Shown here one piece after another: positions 11,254 to 23,990 of a stretch of DNA of 64,000 bases (its first letter is position 1; every line of letters starts with the position of its first letter). The DNA is taken from positions 1,575,699-1,639,698 of the forward strand of contig NW_004450480.1 in assembly GCF_000321225.1 (NCBI RefSeq). The letters run 5' to 3'. This stretch comes from Odobenus rosmarus divergens (taxonomy: Eukaryota; Chordata; Mammalia; Carnivora; Odobenidae). The notes under the pieces were generated by a model. It was not told the origin of the DNA. It saw only the letters and a program-made list of their open reading frames with translations, and made no database searches. A program made the translations under genes and the position numbers.

Positions 11254-11446
11254 CAGGGTTGCCAGATTTAGCAAATAAAAATACAGGATGCTCAGTTAAA
11301 TTTGAATTTCAGATAAACAATGCATAAGTTTTAATAGAAATATATCCCATGCAGTATGTAGAACATACTTAATATTAAAAAATTTTGTGTTATTTATCTG
11401 AAATTTAAATTTAGTGAGGCATTCTCTATTTAATCTGGCAATCCTA
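11254..11446. mobile_element. Palindromic MITE (MER53-like DNA transposon)
   Basis: Element of about 193 bp whose two halves are inverted copies. Left end cagggttgccagatttagc pairs with right end aatctggcaatccta; inner arms gttaaatttgaatttcagat and atctgaaatttaaattta also pair. A full-length palindrome with short terminal repeats is typical of nonautonomous DNA transposons. MER53 is my best recollection of the family; the name is uncertain, the structure is not. Confidence 0.75.
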
Positions 11447-12652
11447 ACTATAAAAGCAAGGCTTTGTGTACTGTTTAGAAAGTAGTTTATGATTGGGGTA
11501 AAGAAGGTTTTTAGAGGGAAAAAAACACAGCATTTTATCTTTTGTTGCATTTAAAACAAGCTTGCCAACTTAAGATTTTATAAAACTCTTCCTCCTTATA
11601 GAATAGTAATTCATAATATTTGATTTAGACATGACTCTGCTAAAAAATTTGTGAGTATAGGTCCTGGGCAGAATATTCTTGAACAATATAAGACTCAAGT
11701 TATATCATTATAATTGGTGGATACCTGTCTCCCTGACTACCCGTGAAGGATAAAGAATTTTTTAAAATTTATTTTCCTGAGAATGAGGTATGGTGCTAAG
11801 CAGATGGTAGGAGCTCAATCCATATTGTTTCAGTGAGTTTATTCTTTGACCATTGAATTTATTTTCTCTCCTTTCTTCTAACCTTTTCGCCTTTTCCTCC
11901 TTTTTCACACATAATGATAATTTTTTCTCTACATTATAATTTCTATTTTGAGATATTCCTCAGCATACACAGGGTGAAATGTCATACCATTTTAATGCTA
12001 ATGTATAGGCAGCATTTCTCTGGCAGCGTTTCTTACAAGTATTTCTTAGATTAAGTCTGGATGGTTCAGGGTCATTCTCCTGGAGTTGGGGAGAATTAGT
12101 CAAGTATTTTTTTAACCCCACCAGGAAAGGTATATTATAGAAACATTAAACTTGAGAAATTGATCTATACTCTTGAGCACTTCATATATATTCTTTATTA
12201 TGTAATATATATGATCTACTATATGAAGGAGTTAAGAATTTTCTTAAAGGACTTTACATATAAAGAATTTTTATCTTAGGTACTGTGCCAAATTTTGAAG
12301 TGCAGACCCAAGCTGCAGCTCCATTTTGTTAAAATTGTGATATATAAAATTACATCTCTTTTGAAACTTGGAATTTTATGATGCTTTAATAGCAGACAGT
12401 AAGTCTTTTCATCCTCCTCCTCATTGTTATTAATTTTGTTTTTATTGTATACATGCTATGGACATTTCCCAAGGAAATATAAAGTGAGAGAGGTGTGGAG
12501 TGAGTGTAACAAGAAGCAGAGTGAGATAGAGCCTTAAAGAAGACTCAAGGTTACAAACACATAGGATTTTGGTTATCAAGAAAGCAGAAACCAGAAGTAT
12601 CCATCAAGCACAAAAATAACATCAAGTTTGTGTTTTGGTAAGTGTAAATATC
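11447..12652. other. Noncoding DNA with possible L2 tail
   Basis: Around 11785-11835, ggtatggtgctaagcagatg followed by gtaggagctcaatcc resembles a degraded L2 3' end. The rest shows nothing recognisable. Confidence 0.35.
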
Positions 12653-12678
12653 TGTGTGTGTGTGTGTGTGTGTGTGTG
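12653..12678. repeat. (TG)n microsatellite
   Basis: Uninterrupted TG dinucleotide repeat, about 13 units, followed by gtgaaaag. Confidence 0.95.
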
Positions 12679-12931
12679 GTGAAAAGAAGTTTATTCTTTT
12701 CTTTTTAGATTAGACATTACATTAATAAAGTAGAATTTTCAGTTAAAATGGTCAGAATAAAAATCCAAACAAACTAATTTAATCCATCTTTTTATTACTT
12801 AAAGGGTAGGGAGGAGGCTGACAGAAGAGAGCTAGACTAACAGTTATCAAGTATCTCCTATATTTGGGCACTTTGCTGGGCAATGGGAGTACTAAACCAT
12901 ATCTCTGACTTCAGGATTCTTTGTTGTTTGT

Positions 12932-13051
12932 TTGTTTTCTTAATTTTTTTTTTTATTTCTTAAGTAATCACTACACCCAATGTGGGGCTCAAACTCACAA
13001 CTCCAAGATCAAGAGTCACATGCTTTACCAACTGAGCCAGCCAGATGCCCC
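12932..13051 (-). mobile_element. Can-SINE, older copy
   Basis: Antisense Can-SINE: T-run (antisense tail), then taagtaatcactacacccaa, tgtggggctcaaactcacaa, gatcaagagtcacatgcttt and finally actgagccagccagatgccc (the tRNA-related head). It belongs to the short-bodied older class with the 'caagagtcacatgc' variant. Flanks suggest only a weak, decayed duplication. Confidence 0.9.
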
Positions 13052-13280
13052 ATAACCTTAGGACTTTTTGATTCATGGTCTAATGGGAGAGACACATGAG
13101 GAAGTAAATGATTGCAGTGCATTGTAACAATGTGCTATAAAGACATAGGATATTGTGAAGACATGGTCTCAAGTAGAATGTTACCAAACATATAATGCAA
13201 TTGCAAGAGTGTCTTCACTGGGGAGGTAATGCTTGAGTTTGGTTCAGAAAGAATTTTTCAACTGGCCAAAAAAATTAAAA

Positions 13281-13302
13281 CACACACACACACACACACA
13301 CA
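13281..13302. repeat. (CA)n microsatellite
   Basis: Eleven uninterrupted CA units followed by an A-rich run. Confidence 0.95.
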
Positions 13303-13864
13303 AACAAAAAACAAACCACATTTTATGTAGCAGGCACAACAGTTACGAGTGTTGAGTCATGAAGCTGCATTAGAAGCAAAGTCGTTTGGAGAGTAAGGTT
13401 CAGGGTAGAAAGAATTCCAGGAAATAGGACTTGAGAAATATGGATAACTCAGAACTTGGAGACCTTATGCATAATAAGAAGGAGAATTTAAAGTAGGAAA
13501 ATATATGGTCAAATTGAGAAAGAGAATGCTGGCAGCAGACTGGAAGGGACAAGACAGGTTCGAAGAGCAATGTTTGGACTCTTACAATCAGTAGTCCAGG
13601 CAAGAGGTAATGAGAGCTTAAACAAAGTGTCAATTTGTAATCAGAGATGGACAGGTTATAACAAATCCAAAAGCTAATGAACCAAAGAATTCAACAGCTG
13701 AGCATTCTGGAGAGTGGTGATAAACCTGGTTAATATAAAACAGGATTGTATTGAGTGGCTGCCATATGTGATGTGTTTGCTGATGGTGGCATGTGTGACT
13801 CAGATGAAGGGAAATCAAGAGAAGGAAAGTGAATTAGCTTCTTTGATGATAAATCAACTTATAA

Positions 13865-14060
13865 GGAAATGGACTAGGTAGCTTTACATACATTGTTTCA
13901 GTGGACAACTTCACAGCCATCTTTTTTTCCTATGGAGTTTTATCCCATTTGGCTGAAGAAGAAATTGAATCTCTGCAATACTAAATGTGCTGTTATAAGT
14001 TCACAGAGCTAGGAAATCATGGTGTGGAGGTCTCTCTTCAAGTCCATCAACACACAAAGT
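13865..14060 (+). mobile_element. MIR SINE relic
   Basis: Degraded sense MIR: tagctttacatacattgttt, ttatcccatttggctgaaga agaaattgaatctctg, then gttcacagagctaggaaatc. Low identity, so the limits are approximate. Confidence 0.5.
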
Positions 14061-17000
14061 TCCTGTTCTTCCCTTTAAAATGCATAGCATCAGGTTGACT
14101 TCAGACTGATGTGTATATTTGGACCAAGTTAACAAGGATTTAATTTTACACCAGGCACACTTTAAGTAATATATCCAGGAGTAGGAGGTGGTTTCAAGAG
14201 CTTCTCCTCTTTGATATTTCCTAACCAGTTCGAAAGGACAGAACTGGATTTGTTCATTCATTCACTCACGACGTATTGAATGCCTTCTTTCTGATTTTAG
14301 TCATAATTTGTTTCTACTTCAGGCTTTAGTGTCTAAGGGTTGGAACTTATCATGCTGTCCAAGTTATGAGCATTGGTTTAGATGCAGGAAGAGACAACTA
14401 CCAGATGCTATCATTGTTGTGATGACCTTGTCCCTGAAGAAAAGGGAGAAGAAATGAATTAAATTTCAATTTTTCCCCTCTCATCTTTCTTTTTTGATTA
14501 ATCACCCTTTTCTCTACCTCTTTCATTCTTGCCCCTGTAGGTCGAAGTAAGTTTTTTTCCTAAAATATATCATTGCAGGTGCCCCTGCTGTGAAAATGGA
14601 AAGAAATGTAATGTTTTTGGCCATAGGGAAAGCTGCCAAGCCCGGAGTACCAGCGCGATGAGAGTCATCCTCCGTTTATTTCCCCTTTCCCTTTTTTGGA
14701 TGTTGATGAGACACTAGTGTGGCATGGAGCCTATTTGCTCCTTGCTGTATTTATTTTGTTAAGATTAGAGTTGCTAAGATACGGTAGTTATTTAAATTGT
14801 AACCACCGATGCCAGTGGTCATAAAATAAAGAACTAAGATTTCTTTATTTGCTAACTCTAATGAAAAACATTCTTGAGGGGGCTGGAGAGTTTTTTTGGC
14901 AAAAAAAAAAAAAATGAAGTGTACACCAAGTGGTCTATGTTACAGCACATAATTAGGTCTACTAGTCCAGCTGATGTTGAGCTATTTCAGTTGAAAATCA
15001 AGTGAGAACTGGCTTTGAGTTTGTTTTTTGCTTTTTTTAAATTAAATTATTGTTTTTAAACAAAGAGAATGGTCAGGTTCTGCAAATTTTATGTCCCCTC
15101 TTCTATTTAGTGGTTTAAGCCAAGGGATTTTTTTTTTCAATTTGTTGCTAGTTAATCTCTTCTGTTCAATAAATATTTTGAGGGATTTGAAGTTTTAGCA
15201 CTTTTTCCCAACTTCTTCAATTGGGTCTCTTAATTCTTCTCATCTTCTACAGCTAAAGCCCTAAATCTCTCTGATTTATTAATTCTTCTTAGTCCATAAT
15301 GTATAAATTATTTATAATTTTATTGAGGTCAATGACATTTTTTAGGTAATTGAAAAGAAGCTACAGCCTGTTTCAGATTTTGTTCTTATTGACAAGAAAA
15401 CAGTGTTTTTTCTTCATAATGAATCATTTTTTAAAAAACTCAGAATGTTTTCCAACCAAATTTAATCAATTCTGGGACATTCCTTGAACTGGGTGGTAAA
15501 TATTTTCAACTAATACTTAAAAGCCATTAAACTATTTGGGTGGAAAAAAAGACTCTGAGCAGCCAGTTTGGCAAAGGTTTGTTCTGTGAATGTGTGTAAT
15601 TTTAAATTACTGTATGTTTTTACTTCGCAAAAATTTCCATCTTTCTCACAACACTTCAAATACCAATATCCAGAGTTTCCACTGGCAATTCTTTATTTGT
15701 CCTGGAGGCATCTTGCAATTTGGGACCAAGAACATAGTGTGTTCCCTTTGGATTTATCGACATAAACATATGCATTTCTTCTTCAGCACATAGTTCTTTG
15801 CAGAGGAGAACCTTTATAGGTTTAGTGGGCAGATTGTCAAATAATAAGAAGGCTTTATCAAAACTATATAGTACATTTGGCTGAAAAAGTGATCTTCAAT
15901 AAATTTTAATCTATTTAGAGAAAGATAAACTATAAAATAATGACATGTCCTAATGTGATTTGATCAAAAGTAGTATTTTGTGAAATCACCACTTAAATAC
16001 CTTGCCAGAGAGACATATATTCATTAAGCCAAACTTGTAATACCCAGTGGAGCCTTATTCCACAACAAGCTTGTGGTTAATTGTAATTCCATTAGAGAAA
16101 TTGCAAAAAAGTGGTTTCTGCCCACATCTTTGGAGACAAAGTGACTCCTCAGGTTCTGTGGTTATTGTTGTCTCAGGATTTTGAGATGCCTGTGCTTTGT
16201 AGAGTTTCAGTTCTACCATCTGAGTTCTTAGAACTTAATGTCCAGAAGGTAAAGTGATTTACCACAGTCTTCAGTCTTCATATCCAATATTGATAGCTCA
16301 TATTTGCCATATTAAGGGCACCACCAGAATTTTATTTTATCGGACTATGCGTACTGAGATCTAAGAATATAGATACATCAGGTCTCTGTCTACTTTTATA
16401 TAATAGTTGGTATATTTCATTGATTTATTGGTCTGAGGTTTTCACTCCCTCAAACAGCATTTTATCTGCAAGCCCTTGCTCTGGCTTGTGTTAGGTGGAG
16501 TATACATCCCTGCTTCTTTTTGGAGAATTTAGTGTTGTTTAATGACTTGGCCAAGATAAAGAGTATAATAAAAGCAGTATACTTGCAAATAGGAACTCCT
16601 ACATTTTTCTCTGAGAATATCATGCCTAAATAGCTGTGGTCTAAGAAAGATGAGAGACACGTGGGGTAGACCTGGACTCATTTTGTAGCTTTGACCTAAG
16701 CCCTACTGTCCCTAGCCTAGATTAGGCAAACTGCAGCTGACTCAAAGATATGCAAGCAAGAAATAAATGCTCTTTGTCATTTGCCATTGAAATTTGGGGT
16801 GATTTGTTATGCAATATTATTATGGCATCTACCCAAATGATACAGCATGCCCAGTTCTGGTTCCTCAACCATTGTCTTCCGAACAACAACATTCTGCATA
16901 GCTGAGAAGGTGCTGATCTAAAGGAAGACATCTCCACCATTCTTAAGTCTTTTGGCTCTATACTAGCTTTGAAGATACAGTTTGACTTTAGCTCATATAG

Positions 17001-17570
17001 ACTTGAAAAGCTTGAATAAAGTTATGAGTCATGTGTAATTGACCAATGCCCAGACCTGTTGTTTGGTTAAATAGAACAAAATAGAAGGTTTTTGCAAACT
17101 TGAAATAATTTATGAAGTAGAGATACATATAGTCTGGGTGGAACTCATATGCAATATATCACTTAGGCTTAACGTATGTGTATCATATGCTGTAATTTAC
17201 CACTGGGGTATGGTGGGGCATACCAGTGTTCCATAAACCTTCCATGGATTGATACGTGACCTTTTTTTAATGGGTGATGGAAGGGGGAGGTGGGTCTCCA
17301 TTGATAATGTAAGCTATTATAATGATACCTTTCAAATGGATTATTAAGCTAAGTAGTTCACTTATGATAGGTTGGAGAGTAAGTAAGTTAGAAGCATGAT
17401 TCAAAAGTTACAATCTCAAAAGTTAAACAAAACCAAGCAAAGAACATAAATCAATAAAGTGGGCCAGGTAATAGGAATGTGACATCCATGAAAAACTGAA
17501 GAATATATGCCCCAATTATAAGAGGTAGCTATTTGGCTTCGAGTGGTTTTGTCATATAGGTCCTGTATAG
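14061..17570. other. Long unique-looking noncoding stretch
   Basis: 3.5 kb without a confident repeat or exon. A-run at 14901-14914. Around 15150-15560 is AT-rich. The overlapping short frames at 15568-15793 are low-complexity chance frames. Confidence 0.4.
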
Positions 17571-17574
17571 CCCT

Positions 17575-17770
17575 TTGTTTATTCAAAATAAATTTTTGAA
17601 ACGCCTGCTATCTTCCAGGAATTGTTACAGATTCTGTGGATACAACAGTAAATAAACAGAGACTTTCATGGAATTACCATTCTAGTTTATGAAACAGACC
17701 ATTAAAAAACTAAGTAAGTAAAATGAAGAGTATTTCAGATTGTTCTAAGTGCTAAGGAGGAAAAAAAAAA
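17575..17770 (+). repeat. Old mammalian interspersed repeat fragment
   Basis: Reads as a degraded copy of the common 'ttcaacaaatatttattgagcacctactatgtgcc ... gggatacagcagtgaacaaaacagac' repeat (here gcctgctatcttccaggaat and tggatacaacagtaaataaa). Family name not assigned. Confidence 0.4.
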
Positions 17771-18719
17771 CACAAGAAGAGCAAGATAACATAAACCATC
17801 CAACAATAACCATTTAGAGAAGTCTGAAACTCTTGCAAAAAAATAAACCTAAAGGAAAAAATTCTGTTCCAGGATATAACAATATTTAAATATATTAAAA
17901 ATGCACAATCATGTCCAAAAACAAAACAAAACAAAATCCAGAATTTCTATTCTGGTCATTGGTAAAATAGAACTATTTCATCAGAATAAAATAGAGGTTA
18001 ACAAATGCAGAGATAAGACTGATCTGTATAGTCTGATTCAAATAATAGGTATTTAGTAGGCATATTTATATTTTTAATAATCTTTTCAGAATATTAAATT
18101 TTTTTGGGCAATTGTACATAACAAAACCTAGTTTTGGTTATAAAAAGTGTATGCTAAATAGTAATGAGAAAACATTAGTGTCAAGTGGATGATTTTAACA
18201 GCTATAAATTCTTTATTTGAATTCTGTTGAACTTAATGGATAAATTAAAGTCATATTTTAAGTACTTAAAAGAATCTTTAAAAAAAGCTCAATCCCAAAC
18301 ATTCAAAAATTGCTTATTTTTATGCAATCAGTGCAGTTATTCTCAATTATTGTATTGTTTTATGCAAGTTTTACTTCATAAACAGATGTGAGTATGAACG
18401 GAAATAGCAATCCATCTTAGATACAAAAGATGTAAAAGGACAAAGAGACATTTTTAGGGGAAACATTGGGGAAAATTAATTTTCACTTAGCAGTCTTTGG
18501 AACAATAAATACAAGTGTATTTTTCCTAATGGTGAGGTGGCAGAGGTAGTGCACTGAAAAACCAAAAAGTGAAAAGAAATTTTCTTCTGTGAAATCAGGC
18601 ATCAAGAATCTTGAGATTCTAAAATGAAATTAGAAGTCCTGTCATCTCTCAACCACTCCACCTCCATGGAGATGTCCAAGCACCTCCCCATCGTAGTTAA
18701 ATTGTGAGCAGTTTCTTAT
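17771..18719. other. AT-rich noncoding DNA
   Basis: Nothing recognisable; A/T content is high and stop codons dense. Confidence 0.4.
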
Positions 18720-18910
18720 TTGTTCTTCTATACATGATTTATTCATATGTAATGTCCTCCATTTTTATTTAAAACATGGGAGGTTATTATATGCAATGGT
18801 CTCTATTTTGTCCCACTTCAACATTTCTCTTTAATGTTTTCATAATATTCCTGGACCAGTAATAGGCTTAAAACATTTAGATTGTTTCCTATAATGTTAA
18901 AGTAATAATT
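18720..18910 (-). mobile_element. Old L1 fragment, tentative
   Basis: Antisense phrases resembling the end of old L1 ORF2/3'UTR (ttttgtcccacttcaacatt, ttttcataatattcctggac, acatttagattgtttcctat). Diverged; could be chance in part. Confidence 0.4.
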
Positions 18911-21109
18911 TTTAGAAGGAGTGGTGAGCCAGCTTGAAGAAGAGAAATATGCATGTGAAAGTTAGGGACCAATTAAAGGTGCACATTTCAATTAATGAAA
19001 ATAGTAAGCAAGGAGATTCTTCAATTATTCTGGTCCTTTGGGAGCAAGTAAGTTATTCTGAGATAGGTGATTACAAGAAGAGTAAAAGGAATTTAAAGTA
19101 TTAGTAAACTATAGGATAAAAAGTAGATTATACTAATGACTGGTAATTTTTTTTTGTAAAACAAAACTATGAAAAATATTTTGTAATTTTATAGGCATGA
19201 AAAATACACAAATAAATGGGCTGAAGATGAGTTTGGGCTGTTCTTGATATTTGGTTCATAATAAGCAGATATGGAATGAGCATGATGGCTCTGTGATTAA
19301 GGAGCATTTAAGTGGCCTATTCTTCAACTATGCTTTAATCTCTAAACATCGGGGATCAGGGAACAATACACACCAATTGATGGAAGCCTCTATCACTTTG
19401 GAAAATGCTCTAACTCCTCGGTTATATGTAAAATTGTAGATCCTGGCATTTTATGGAAAAAAACCCACTTTGTTACATGGACAGTTAGTGAAATTTTTTA
19501 AATGTATAATTTAAAATCAGGATCTACTTCCTCTTCTCTCCCCATTAGAACTGAACTAATTTACAGGTGTAATAATACACCTCCAATTTTTTTAGTACAA
19601 ACAGTAGTAATATATTGAGAATTCAGGGTTCTGGGTAATGGAGCAGGAAGCAGCAAGGTCAAAGAATGTTATTTATTAATTTCTTCATGATAAGGAAAAC
19701 TAAGTGGGTCCTAGTAACTAAGATGGAAACGTTAAAACCTTAATAATATTATAAATTATTGCTAGTAAAAATAAAGCCACTTTATATTAATCAGGATAAC
19801 ATGTATCTATGTTACAGGGTCTCTGAGTCACAGAGATGCATGTATCTATGTATCTATAGTACAAGGTTTCTGGGTATTATATAAATGCGCTGGTTATTTG
19901 CAAGACATGGTTTGGCTTATTTATCAACCCTTCCAATGATGATCCATCGCATAAAGTAATTTCTAAGGTTTCTTTAAGATGGAATGTGGGCTGTAAATTG
20001 TAACTATTCAAAGCTTATGATTCTGCCATAATTTAGGGAAGTATATTAACTCTTTGAGGATCTCAGGACCCAATTGTTCAGTTAGTTCTTCTAAGTGTTG
20101 TATATCAGAACTCAAGTGATTTTAAAGAAATTGATATGATATTGGAAAACCTATGCCACTCCCTGTTCCAGCAGTTAATAATGCATTATACAGGAAAGCC
20201 TAAAGTTGTGGGATGTGTCCCTTCTTCTCTAGAAGTATGAAGAAGCAGTGGAAAGGGTCAAATGATATTATTGTTCTCTTAATTTATTTTGACTATGAGA
20301 CATGACTCTAGTAATCATTTACTTTCAAGTTTAAGAGCTGCTAACATGTTTAACTTACTAATACTGCAATTCAAAGTTGATAGGTACTTCCCCTTTGTTA
20401 ATAACTAGAAGCTTAAATAAATTTATTTAGATGGATAGGTGGGATTTTAGCAGATACTTTCAGTTCCATGGGAAATGTATTAAAATTTGTCCCCACTGTG
20501 AAGCCCAAGGAAATTGTGGGTGAAGCAAATGAGAGGAGGACAATATCTATGGTGGGGAAAATAGCTGGTAAGTATTATACAATTTAGAGATTTGATGGTA
20601 AAAATAAACATCAGCATAGATTATGAAAAAGGAAAGAGAATGTTTGTACAGTGTTTATGGAAACGTAAACCAGCACAACTTTTCTAGAAAGTAACTTGAT
20701 AATATATGTCATGATTATTGTGGAGAACCTGGTTAACTATGCTTTTTGTCTTCCCAGCACCCTCCATCAATATTGGGAAGGGATTTCTATGGCAAACTCT
20801 TCCCAACTTCTTAACACCTGTTACCTCAGTCACTCAGGGCACTTCAAGGATAGAATTCTTTGGGAATTTCTTGATAGGGCTAACAGGGAAGAACCTTTTC
20901 CTTTTGGATTTTGAGATTTTAAGGATTAGGTTTAGGACTGTCAGTGGCCATATTTCCTTTGGAGACAACCTCTTTGTGGCAGAAGTCAAAGTCAATATGG
21001 CCAAGGGAAAAAAAATCATAGACAAGCAGATATGAAAGATGGAGGGAAGAAGGGGACTGAGAGAGGGAGAGGGAAGGAGGGGAATTAGAAAATAAATTTG
21101 AAGAAAATA
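18911..21109. other. AT-rich noncoding DNA with a possible L1 scrap
   Basis: At 20640-20705 gtaaaccagcacaacttttc and agaaagtaacttgataatat resemble the L1 ORF2 'tggtacaacctttctggagg' stretch. A short purine tract lies at 21055-21085. Otherwise no gene or repeat recognised. Confidence 0.35.
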
Positions 21110-22035
21110 CCATTTAACAACAGCATCAAAAACCATGAAGTACTGGGAAATAAATTTAAGGATGTATGTGTAAGATCTTTACACTAAAGCCTATGAAATG
21201 GCTGATTTTTGACAAAGATGCCAGGGTAATTCAGTGAGGGTGATGGTTAGTCTTTTCAACAATTGGTACCAGAATATCTGGATATTCATATGGACAGATG
21301 AAATAAATCCCAACTTTCACCTCACATCATACACAAAAAATTAACCTCAAATTTGTCATAGGTATAAATATAAGTGTAAAAACTATCGTTTTCTAGAATA
21401 AATCATAGGTGAAAGACTTTGCAACTTGAACATTAGAGTAGGCAAAGATTTCTTAGGACACCAAAAACATGAACTATAAAAAAAATGAATAAGTTGGGCT
21501 TATCAAAATTAAAATTATCTACTCTTTGAAAGACCATTAAGAAAATAAAAAAGCAAGTCATATATGGAAAAATATTTTTAAAATATTTTAAAAGAAAAAA
21601 ATATTTCCAGTATAACAAACACAAACACACACATATAGACATACACACACGTACACACACACTCATAAACTCTGGATGCATCCGTAACTGTAGACCAATC
21701 CCTAGACTGTCCAGTCATAAGAGCCAGTAGAGTCTCATTTAAAAGTTAGTAATTCTGAATTTCTGTCATTTGCTGGTGGAGATTATTGATTGGCACAATC
21801 TTTTAAAATATTCATATGCTCTAACCCAACTCAATTACTGGAAATTTATAGAAAGTAAAAAGAAACTTTGCAATCAAAGCTTTATGTGTGAGTGTCCATT
21901 GAAGTGTTTTTTAAATGATGAAAACTTAAATTATATAAATAGCCATTAATAGGAAAACAGAACCTTACAATACAGTGTTATTTATCCAATAAAATATAAA
22001 ATTAGAAGAAAGCACACAGAAATGCTGGCATGGCT
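21110..22035 (+). mobile_element. Old L1 relic: end of ORF2 region
   Basis: Sense L1 ORF2 C-terminal landmarks in order: gggaaataaatttaaggatg, gctgatttttgacaaagatg, tcttttcaacaattggtacc, caaaattaaaattatctact, then the downstream gctttatgtgtgagtgtcca. Reading frame destroyed by stops and indels; a CA-rich stretch at 21618-21664 has expanded within it. No coding capacity. Confidence 0.8.
21618..21664. repeat. Imperfect CA-rich simple repeat
   Basis: Interrupted (CA)n/(TACACA)n stretch inside the L1 relic. Confidence 0.8.
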
Positions 22036-22229
22036 AGCTGTAGTTGATATTTTTCTTTTCTTAAAAAAAGTTTTAGACATATTCTATCAGTGAACTTGTT
22101 ATTTTTATAATTAAAATTTAAAAGCAAAATCGAGAAACAATTCAAAGTATAAATAAAAAGTTGAAGAGATAAAAGAGAAAGTCCTGAAGTTAGTGCTAAC
22201 AAAATAGATCAAGATCATGTATGTATCAG
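22036..22229. other. AT-rich noncoding DNA
   Basis: Nothing recognisable between the L1 relic and the L2 relic. Confidence 0.35.
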
Positions 22230-22380
22230 GTCAAGCCATACTTAAAATTATCCAGTGGCTCCCAGTAGCTCTCACTTTATATCCCAACTGCCTCAGGATG
22301 GCAGACAAGGTCTTTTATCAACTGGCTCTTTGATTTACAGCCCCAACTTTAGCCATTTGCCAGGATGCACTCTATTCGTA
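22230..22380 (+). mobile_element. L2 LINE relic
   Basis: L2 3' region landmarks: ttatccagtggctcccagta, ggatggcagacaaggtcttt, caactggctctttgatttac. Corresponds to the 'ccttcaatggctccccattgccct ... aaggccctccatgatctggc' part of the consensus. Confidence 0.65.
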
Positions 22381-22704
22381 GTCAAGGCTAGAAACCTTAA
22401 GAAAGAGTAAGGGTTAGAATTTTGCATTATCTTTCAAGAAAACTGACCTTTATCAGTCAAAAGTAATGAATCAAGTCTTGCACTCAAGTCCAGTTTATGT
22501 TAGAAGTAGTAGAGAAGCTCTTGAATAGCAGTGACCCGTCTGCTCTATTCACATCTGTCTCAGAAGTTAGAACTGAATAAGGCTATCTAGATTATCCCTC
22601 TGCTGGATAATTTTTATTTTTTCCTCAGATTTACTTTTTAGTCTTTTCTAACCATCCTGAACCCTGAAAGTCCCATGTGTGTTGATTGTATCAGTGAGCT
22701 TCCA
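22381..22704. other. Noncoding DNA
   Basis: Nothing recognisable. Confidence 0.35.
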
Positions 22705-23150
22705 TATCAGTTTCCTGTGGCTGCCCTTAAAAAATATCACAAACTAGGTGGCATAAAATAAAAGAAATTGATTATCTCACAGTTCTGGTGGCTGGAAGTC
22801 CAAAATAATGGTGTTGGCAGAGCATCGCTTCCTCTGAAACCTGTCAGAGGAATCCTTCCTTGCCTCTTCCTACCTTCCAGTACTTTGCAATCTTCCATAT
22901 TCCTTGGATTACAGCTGCATAGTTCCAATCTCTGTCTTTGTCATTACATGGCATTCTCCTTGTGCGTCTCTGTATCTTCACATGGCCATCTTCTTACAAA
23001 GACACCACTCATATTGGAATTAGGGACCCATGCTACTCCAGCATGGCCTTATCTTAACTAATTACACCTGCCTGTTTTTATCTCCAAATAGCATCACATT
23101 CTGAAGTACTGGGGACTAAGACCTCAACATCTCTTTGGGTGGACACAAGG
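22705..23150 (-). mobile_element. MLT1-type (MaLR, ERVL-related) solo LTR
   Basis: Antisense MLT1 landmarks in order: tatcagtttcctgtggctgc (3' end of the LTR reversed), atatcacaaactaggtggca, tctcacagttctggtggctg gaagtcc, cttcacatggccatcttc, then atctccaaatagcatcacat. The antisense AATAAA hexamer is lost. Only the LTR is visible, with no viral internal genes. Old, with about 25% divergence by impression. The right end fades after about 23150. Confidence 0.85.
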
Positions 23151-23771
23151 TCCTCAAGGTCATAAAATTTACAGAACTTGTGGTCCAGATCTCTTGAATA
23201 ATTCCCTTCAGCATCAAACAAAACCTGCAGAAGGATCTTACTCAAACAGTAAGAATATAAGCACTTGAGTTGTTTTTAAAGTTTAATTCCATTAATTTTG
23301 GATAAAAGCACAAAAATCAAATGTCCATGAGCAGAAAATATTATATTTCAGTTTAGTCTCCTTTTGCATTGTTTGAAATTTACTCAAAAACTCAAAGCTT
23401 TAAATGATTCACTTGAGTCAATCCTAGATTCTTAAAATCAAAAGCATGACTATTGCTTTTAAATTAAGGTAGTCAGTGCAGTGTAGCTTTTTCCTGACTG
23501 CTCCACTGGCTTCTCCCTTCTTTGTCATATTCTAATATCTCTGCTTCAAAAAAGTGCATGTGAATACATATATGCTAAATCTGAAACCTCAGCCATTTCA
23601 CTCGCTCTATCACCTGTGGCCTTTCAGTATCTCAGATGCAACTTCCCTTGACTATCTCTCTGCCTCCTGCCCATTACTGTAGTTTTGAATTTTCTTCTCT
23701 TGGTAGTGATGCTATCATCATCCCTAATGTTTTGTGATTATTATATTCAAGCATCCAGAATGTACAGAGAC
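23151..23771. other. Noncoding DNA
   Basis: Even composition and no exon-like structure; no confident repeat. Confidence 0.4.
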
Positions 23772-23990
23772 TGGATGAGATGGTTAAAAATATAACCATT
23801 GGAGTCAGACAAAATAAATCTGAGCCCTGTGACCTTGAAAAGTTTCTAACCTCTCAAAGGCCTGTTTTTCTTCATCTGGATGACAGAGAAATAATACCAC
23901 TGACACTGTTGCTATGAGGATTAATGAGAGATTGCATGCAAAGTCCTCAGCACAGTCTTTAGGGCATAGAGGATTTCAATGAATGAAAGC
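23772..23990 (-). mobile_element. MIR SINE relic
   Basis: Antisense MIR: taaccattggagtcagacaa, ctgagccctgtgaccttgaa aagtttctaacctctcaaag, ttcttcatctggatgacaga, ctatgaggattaatgagag. Near full length. Confidence 0.75.

Larger units (their letters stand above)
12850..13640. repeat. Old mammalian interspersed repeat split by a SINE
   Basis: Both flanks of the Can-SINE at 12932-13051 read as one diverged mammalian repeat: ttgggcactttgctgggcaa and tatctctgacttcagg on the left, ggtctaatgggagagacaca, gtgctataaagacatagg and later aatcagtagtccaggcaaga on the right. I know the style of this family but cannot name it with confidence. It also contains a CA microsatellite. Confidence 0.4.

Noticed and set aside
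14560..14680. Possible exon after tatatcattgcag on the plus strand
   Set aside because: Weak pyrimidine tract, early stops in the likely frames and no convincing donor.
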